A DNA stretch of 64,000 nt, from contig NC_087063.1 in NCBI RefSeq assembly GCF_963678635.1, forward strand, positions 81,517,574-81,581,573, read 5' to 3'. Position 1 is the stretch's first letter, and each line of letters starts with the position of its first letter. This document shows positions 57,924 to 64,000 of this stretch, piece by piece. Both the position numbers and the translations under genes were made by a program. This stretch comes from Symsagittifera roscoffensis (taxonomy: Eukaryota > Xenacoelomorpha > Acoela > Convolutidae). The notes below the pieces were generated by a model. That model was given only the letters and a program-made list of their open reading frames with translations. It did not search any database and was not told the origin of the DNA.

Positions 57924-58329
57924 GAGACTGTCCGAAACTTTTTTTTGAATACCATTCTTGAAAATAGTTTCTTCAAATTCAACTTTAGCCTTTTTGACCG
58001 TTCTTTCCATAAACAAAATTGTGAGATGAAAATTTTAATATAAAAGCATAAAAGTTATATTAATATATAGTATTGTATGAGGGCATTTCTTTACGCAAAA
58101 TTAGTTTGATTTCTATACGGAAAAATTGTTGAGTTTAATTCTCTGACAGAAGTGTCTTTCATAGCCCACTGAAAATTAAATTTGATAATATTTTTGTAAC
58201 TGGGGACTATTCGCATGACATCAGGGCAAGTGCGAATGTTTTCTTTAATTCAACTCTCTCCAAACTGCTTGATGTGACTGGTTGATACGCTCATTTCATT
58301 CGAGTTTTTGAATGTTGCTTTCTGATTTC

Positions 58330-59286
58330 CCGCACTCAGTAGAAAGAGAAATTTATCGATCATAAGGGATTTTTTTTTCAGTCTTCATCAATTTCAAGAA
58401 GAATAGATTATAATTGATTAAAAATGGATGATACTGCTACTATTTTTTGAAACAAAAAAAAAACATTATAATTCATTCTAACCGATTATTTAAGATTTTT
58501 GTTCTCAAATTGTATTGAATTATAATTCTTATTTTTTATTTTCATTTTGCTTCTTGTGTTTATGTCTCAACAATCTGAAGGTATCACCTGAAGGTGCACC
58601 CTGCCGACGCCCACCTGTCACCTGAAGGTGCATCCTACCTACATCCACCTGTCAACTGAAGTGATATGATGTGACGTCTCAGTTAGTATACAGGTCATAC
58701 AGTATAACCTCGATGTACATAAATAATCATAATGCGTGATGGATGTGACTTGATTGTAGGGATTCTCAGATCCTAGAGGAGAAGGGCGTGAGCTGACAGA
58801 GGAGAAGAAGATATTGGATGCCATCAACATCCACCTGTGTCCTGAAGGTGCATCCGACCTACACCCCCCTGTCACCAAGAGGTGCGCGAATAAGGGGAAC
58901 TGATGAACTAAAAGAAACTGTAATTTTGTACTTATAGCTTAAACTTAAATTAAATTTGATATTTACTGTGTTTTCATACAGATTAGCTAATTTATAACCC
59001 ATTATACTTGATCTTTTACGAGGTTATATTTTGATAGAAAAAGGGATTATAATCTATTATAATAAATTTTAATAGATTATAAGAGATTGTAAAAGAATAT
59101 AAGAGATTTTCGGTAAAATTATAGTCAATTATAATTTATTATGATGTCACGATAAATGTTATCATTATAATGGATTATAAATCGTTTAAACATCTAAAAT
59201 TGGCGCTTATAATTAAATATAATTTTGCTAAAAGTACGATTATAATTATAATATAATCGATTATTTTGTCTTTTTACTGAGTGCGG
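58330..59286. mobile_element. 957-bp terminal-inverted-repeat element with internal 34-bp minisatellites
   Basis: The left end starts CCGCACTCAGTAGAAAGAG and the right end, reverse-complemented, starts CCGCACTCAGTAAAAAGAC; the match runs about 31 bp with about five mismatches, ending ATCGAT. No coding frame is found inside. The body holds two blocks of a 34-bp unit and is otherwise A/T-rich with many TATAAT-like palindromes. A clear target duplication was not found, so the superfamily is open. Confidence 0.7.
58592..58880 (+). repeat. 34-bp minisatellite in two blocks
   Basis: Units of the form GTGCATCCTACCTACATCCA followed by CCTGTCACCTGAAG occur about 2.5 times at 58570-58663 and nearly twice at 58825-58880. 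Each contains the near-palindrome CACCTGAAGGTG. Confidence 0.75.
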
Positions 59287-60889
59287 TTGGTTTTGTATAG
59301 TTTTCGGGCAATCGATATTTCTAGCATAAGGAAGAGTTGCCCCGATTTTCATAATATAACAAAAACATTTCATAAGTTCTGTACTTTCTAGAAATCTAAA
59401 AATCAGGTATGAGAAAAATGCGAACATGTCTTTTTCACCGCATAGAGTGCTATGATAGTTCATTTGTCATCGAACCATGAACTTGGAGAAAATGTTTGCG
59501 GAAGTTTTGAACTATTTAAAGTGAAGAAGTTAAGCAGAGAAAACTGTCACACTCTGGTTGTCAAATTAGGCCATTTAATTATCATTTTTAGTCATTCAAT
59601 TTAAATAAAAACTTTAAGTGGAGGTAATTTTTAAAGACACTTTTGCTTCAGCATTTTTTTTCATCATTATCATCAGTGAGATCAAAATATTTCGTTTTCC
59701 TTACATCGAATCATTTTTGAATCGGCACTTCATTTTTCAATTATCAGATATTAACGCATTATTACAAGAACAAAAAAAAACTTGATTATCAGAAAATTCA
59801 AAACAATTTCAGTTCATAACAATAACAAAACCATTGACTAAATATAACAATCCACCTAGAATGTCAGACCAATTGAACATTGAGCTGATTAAGTTTGCAA
59901 TTCATGAACACGTTGAAAGAATTGAAGGGACCAGCGCAATGTATTAGAATACAAGCCTCACCATCGCCCCTTCTTTCGATTAGCCGCAATCCTGGATTCA
60001 CACTGGCAGCGATCATGGGCAAAGCCAATCAGGATCAGGTAGATGCAGACATTTTAATCAGGGTGGATGCAAGGAAGAAAAACTAGACACCCACCACCCC
60101 CCCCCCCTCCTGGCACTGTTTAACGACATCCATTTTGGCAAAATATCTTCAGCGATCATTTTTGCCGTTAAGTTCGAAATTAGACTGACAAATAATATTG
60201 GTATACAAAGTACGATTTGGATGTTAAACTACACCCCTACCCCTAAGGTACCCTAAAAAGAATACCGCTATGCACCCCTAGGAATTCAACGCTTGCCCGT
60301 ATTTAAATTTTTCTTACCTACTAACGAAATTGCCCGTTTTGCTATGGGAAATCATTTAAAACAAACTAATTTCAAAACTACTTTTAAAATAAACCGTTCG
60401 TTTGAAAATGGGACTTCAAAAAATGAATAAAAAATTATCGAGGGGAAAAAGGAAAATTGAGACAAAAGCACTGGCTTCAACGGCGATTTCGCAATCTCGC
60501 TAGAAGGCTGAAAATTCTGTAAACAGAATTGTTTTTTTTTCTCTTTATATTATCAGCACTATTTTGAAAAAAAAATGTTCCAAAAAGATCAGGTTTTACG
60601 TTCAATTTTCTTTCGCACAGACACGGAAACGGGAGAACAAAGAGCTTCCTGCGATGAAAATAGCCAACTTATTTCTCCTAGAGACTCCAACGGCAATTTG
60701 AACCGTGCAACAATGAAATCGTGTCCAGATTTTACACTGATCAGTATTTATTTGGGCTTTTAGATGCTTCAAAGGTTAAGTTTTATAATGCAATTTGCTG
60801 AATATTTTTTCTAAATGCATTTTTTGGCCGTCTTTTTTGTTGTAAAATCTCTGATGCTCATTGTGCGCAAAGTTGCGTGAACAGCTCAC
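59287..60889. other. Gene-poor stretch
   Basis: Short frames at 59860-60086 are in two phases and include RCRHFNQGGCK, reminiscent of a Cys/His segment in retroelement gag proteins; this is too short to call. A frame at 60575-60763 matches nothing I know. There is a C-run at about 60099. Confidence 0.4.
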
Positions 60890-61205
60890 CCTTTGGTACT
60901 ATTTCACGCTATCTCTTTTAAGTTTACAAAAACTAAACTTTTTCGAAGGGTTCTTTTGGCGCCAATATAAATTAAGTTTGAGGGAGGAGCGCTCACAGAA
61001 AAACACGCATTTTTTTTGGCAAAACATGCATTTAAAAATTGGCATTTTGGGCCTATTGTCCTCTGAAAAAAATTGTCCGCGTTGCAGAAATTTTTAGCAA
61101 ATTAGGGAATAGGATTTGTACGAAAACAATTTGTTGTTTGGCCTAAAAATTGACAAAATTTTAAAATTGTTTTTCTAAAAACCGACCCCCTGCTCACGCC
61201 ACTGG
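60890..61205 (+). repeat. Degraded hAT-like family-1 fragment
   Basis: It contains TTGGCGCCAATATAAATTAAG, TTGAGGGAGGAGCGCTCACAG and a 3' end CTCACGCCACTG. The left terminus and target duplication were not recognised. Confidence 0.6.
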
Positions 61206-62836
61206 AGGAACTCAAAATCAAACGGATGAAACAAAAATTAAAAAAAAACTAACGGGAATGATTCGTTTTTGGTAGTTTTTTTCTCATTGCAGAAACGTTG
61301 TTAGGGGAACCGAATACAAAAGCAACATGTTGTGAAGCGTCATCAAAAACTCGAAAAAGAAAGCGTTCCGCAGTGTTCAAGTCTTAAGTTTCAGTCCTAA
61401 ATTGTTCCAAAAATTTTTCAAAAAAAATAAACTATAATCCCGAAAAAGAATTTACAGTTTTATACTTTCTTACAATGAAATAAAAGACAGTTTTCACGTT
61501 TTTAGTCGTTTCCTCTATAAAAACTTCTGAATATTGATATGTGAATTTTGGTGCAATATGGCCTGAAGCTTTACATTTTAGCTGGACCGTCGTAAAAGTT
61601 TTACTTCAAAACAGCAAGAAACTCAAAAAACTGCTTTTAACTCTATTTAGCTAATCAACTCATAACTCTATATAGTAAATTTAAAAAAATGTATTAGATT
61701 TCAATGTCATTTTAAAGATTTAACTTCTTTGTCCCTGTGATATCCCTTAAATCTTATCTAAAACTTGACTATGACAATGTTGAATTATAATAGTAAATAA
61801 ATAAAATATAAATAATCGACTGAATTGGATATATATGAGCACTTTCACTAGCTGTCGAGATAGGGTTGATTTTAGCACCATATAGTTAACCGTGTCTCTA
61901 GACTTCATTGACAGGTCTCCTCTGTCTTCACATAGCATAATACATAATAGCCGCCATGTTATCATAGTACGTAACACGTGGCCTCCGCCACAGTCCCTCC
62001 TGTCACTGAACGCGTAATATCCAAAGAAAATTCGACAAGTTTTTGAATTTTTTCTGTGCATTAGCTGGATCCGAAATGAATTAAACAAAGGAATGAGCAG
62101 TTTTGAACATTAGGCAGTTTTGATTAATATATATTATTTTATAAGTGGCAGTTTGTGTTTCAGATGTTGCGAAAAATCAAAACCAATCGACTAACTTTTG
62201 GCGTCCTAATTCAGCATAAGAGTTAGAAACGGAATCAAACATTCAACCAGACTTTTCCTACCTCAGCTGCCGTTTTGTTCATCTTTATATAGCATCACCA
62301 TTTCTCATTATCATCTCATACATATCACATTTTTTAATCACGAGTGCTTCGAGCGCTATATCCAAAAACACCAAACATGAAATAATTAGTTGAATTAAGT
62401 TAATTTATTTGTTATTATTACACTTTTATATTACCAGAATGTCAACCGCTTTCGCTCAACCTTTAAGACTTTTTGTGAAGTTTTTGTTTCAATAAATAGT
62501 TTGCATACGATTTTTGGTCAAAAAGTTATCCATCTAAATTTACAAAAAAACGTTTTTCTGGTTTTCAATTTCAGACTCTCTTTTTGGGGAGAAAAGAATG
62601 ATATCACATCAACTTCAGACTTTCAATGTCTGACGATTTGGAAGACTCAACTAATCTTTGTGGGAGTTGCGTTGCATTCATTTTTTATTGAGAATTTCGC
62701 GAAAGTTTTGAGAAAACAACGTTGCCGCCGTTTTAAAGCATTTTTATGTTTGGCCTCGTTATGTAATGTTTCTAGTCCCATCAATCATTCATTTTGATCG
62801 ATAATTATAGTATTTTAAACTAATTTTTCAACCATG
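61206..62836. other. Gene-poor AT-rich stretch
   Basis: No protein family, RNA gene or repeat recognised. Confidence 0.4.
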
Positions 62837-63000
62837 CCGCGACTAAATTTTTGATCGCCGCGGCTAATTTTTTGACCATCGCGATTGAGATACGCTATTT
62901 CCAGATTCAAACCGCGCTTAATTTTTTGACCATCGCAATCGAGATACGGTATTTCTAGAGTTTGTCCGCGACTTAAAATCCTGTACGAAGATGGATTTTT
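62837..63000 (+). repeat. 54-bp tandem repeat, about 2.5 units
   Basis: Units start CCGCGGCTAATTTTTTGACC (62858) and CCGCGCTTAATTTTTTGACC (62912), and a partial one starts CCGCGACTTAAAA (62966). A shorter version starts at 62837. The segments to 63250 keep related words (TAGCGAT, TCGCTA). Confidence 0.8.
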
Positions 63001-63624
63001 GCTCGCGGAATTAGTTGGTTTGTTTCAACTTTTAATCAAAGCTCGGAGCAAATCATCAAAAAATTATCGGTAAAACGATATAAACATTTCTAAATCATCC
63101 ATGAATTATTGCTGTTTCATCGCTAAAAAATTGTTAATTTTTCCAGCACTAAATTAGCGATAATCCATTGATAAAAAGTTGATACTTTTTCAGCGCAATA
63201 AAATAGCGATTCAACGACAAAATTTGCTATTGTGGCAATGAACATCAATTATTCGTCGATGGCGATCACTGTGTTTTTCTTACTTTTTCATCGCTAACTT
63301 CCAATGTGAACTCAACCCGGGAAGCGACAAATTGTAACAAGGAATTGACAGGTAGAAAACACTTGTACCGCTTCGCTCCGCTACCCTTACATCCGGCATG
63401 AGAGGGATAATGCGCTTGAATACGTGTTCCCGTTTGATCTACTGGTAAAAATTGTTGCTTGCTACAAATTTCCACGTTTTACGAATTGCCGCCTGTTACG
63501 AGTTGTCACCTCATGATTCATAATACCGAGCAATTTGAAATTCATTATTTAGCAGCCAATCTGAATATTTGAATCTAAGATCTCTTGTCTAATCAGGCTG
63601 TTTTCTGCTAATTTTAACAGATTT

Positions 63625-63810
63625 CTGGTACAAAAAAATAGGGGCTGATGCTCCTTGCTACTTCAGCTTAGCTGTGCTGGAAGTCTTAAAAAAAATCGTC
63701 GCTAAAAATCCAGCTAGGGATCAGTACTGAATTTTCTATTTTTAATTCGCAGCGGACAGTTCTGGATCAAACGTGAATCATCTCTGAATTAAAGAGGTTC
63801 TTTTTGTGTC
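63625..63810 (+). repeat. Dispersed repeat, copy 2 (first copy 28855-29040)
   Basis: It has the same order of words as in PDSS2 intron 2, including ACAGTTCTGGATCAA and CGTGAATCATCTCTGAATTA. It is non-coding. The rest of 63000-64000 shows nothing recognisable. Confidence 0.7.
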
Positions 63811-64000
63811 CAACCGTCTTGAAAAATAGTGCGCACAATTTTGAGACTTTTTTTGTAAGTATTCTGTTGTGAGGGATTCGCTTTTCTCAAGGAAAACAAT
63901 TTTAGTATACATATGAAACAAACCGTAAGACTGTAGCAGAATTTAGCAAATTAAAAAAATATAAAAAGAAGTTGCTGAGTCAAATGTCAACAGTTTTCAT

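Noticed and set aside
59860-60086. Possible gag-like Cys/His fragment (RCRHFNQGGCK)
   Set aside because: Only about 30 residues resemble anything and two frames are needed; too little to name.

Overview
This is a window of an AT-rich animal (metazoan) nuclear genome. Split genes with GT-AG introns, TTAGGG telomere-type repeats, and many animal-type retroelements and small DNA transposons all point that way. Three conserved animal genes could be named from their protein sequence: PDSS2 and MAPK15 (ERK7/8) on the plus strand and PPIL6 on the minus strand. The phylum cannot be fixed from the sequence; MAPK15 and PPIL6 are typical of animals with cilia.

Layout. 1-3.6 kb: AT-rich, no gene seen. 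3.66-6.04 kb: a broken reverse-transcriptase (RT) element. 7.3-19 kb: a decayed Ty3/gypsy-like gag region on the minus strand, followed by re-iterated pieces of the same element's 5' part (three main copies plus one half copy), each with a 22-bp minisatellite, and a short interstitial TTAGGG array. 18.97-26.78 kb: a perfect-register 3,905-bp tandem duplication. Each copy holds a 5'-truncated Penelope-like retroelement (PLE) with a GIY-YIG nuclease and, unusually, a PHD-type zinc finger between RT motif B and the YVDD motif. 27.7-32.2 kb: PDSS2 in four exons. 33.8-38.2 kb: MAPK15 in three exons. 39.8-41.9 kb: an unidentified Ser/Thr-Pro-rich gene with cell-cycle-type short motifs. 44.1-46.2 kb: a 5'-truncated Jockey/CR1-like element. 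47.2-51.5 kb: PPIL6 in four exons. 53.5-56.1 kb: an intact intronless gene for a NERD-like PD-(D/E)XK nuclease fused to a superfamily-1 helicase. 56.1-64 kb: mostly repeats, no secure gene.

The genes do not form a pathway. PDSS2 serves ubiquinone synthesis in mitochondria, and MAPK15 and PPIL6 belong to families linked to ciliated cells. The nuclease-helicase is the best candidate for an undescribed function. It is the only long multi-domain host-type ORF here without introns, and its architecture recalls bacterial DNA-processing and defence proteins.

The gene-poor stretches hold several non-autonomous DNA transposons whose target-site duplications can be read directly: hAT-like (51930-52089, 47656-48112), an 8-bp-TSD element with GGGGC ends (30302-30694), and a TTAA-flanked element (32469-32615). 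All family assignments are by eye and memory; no database search was possible.
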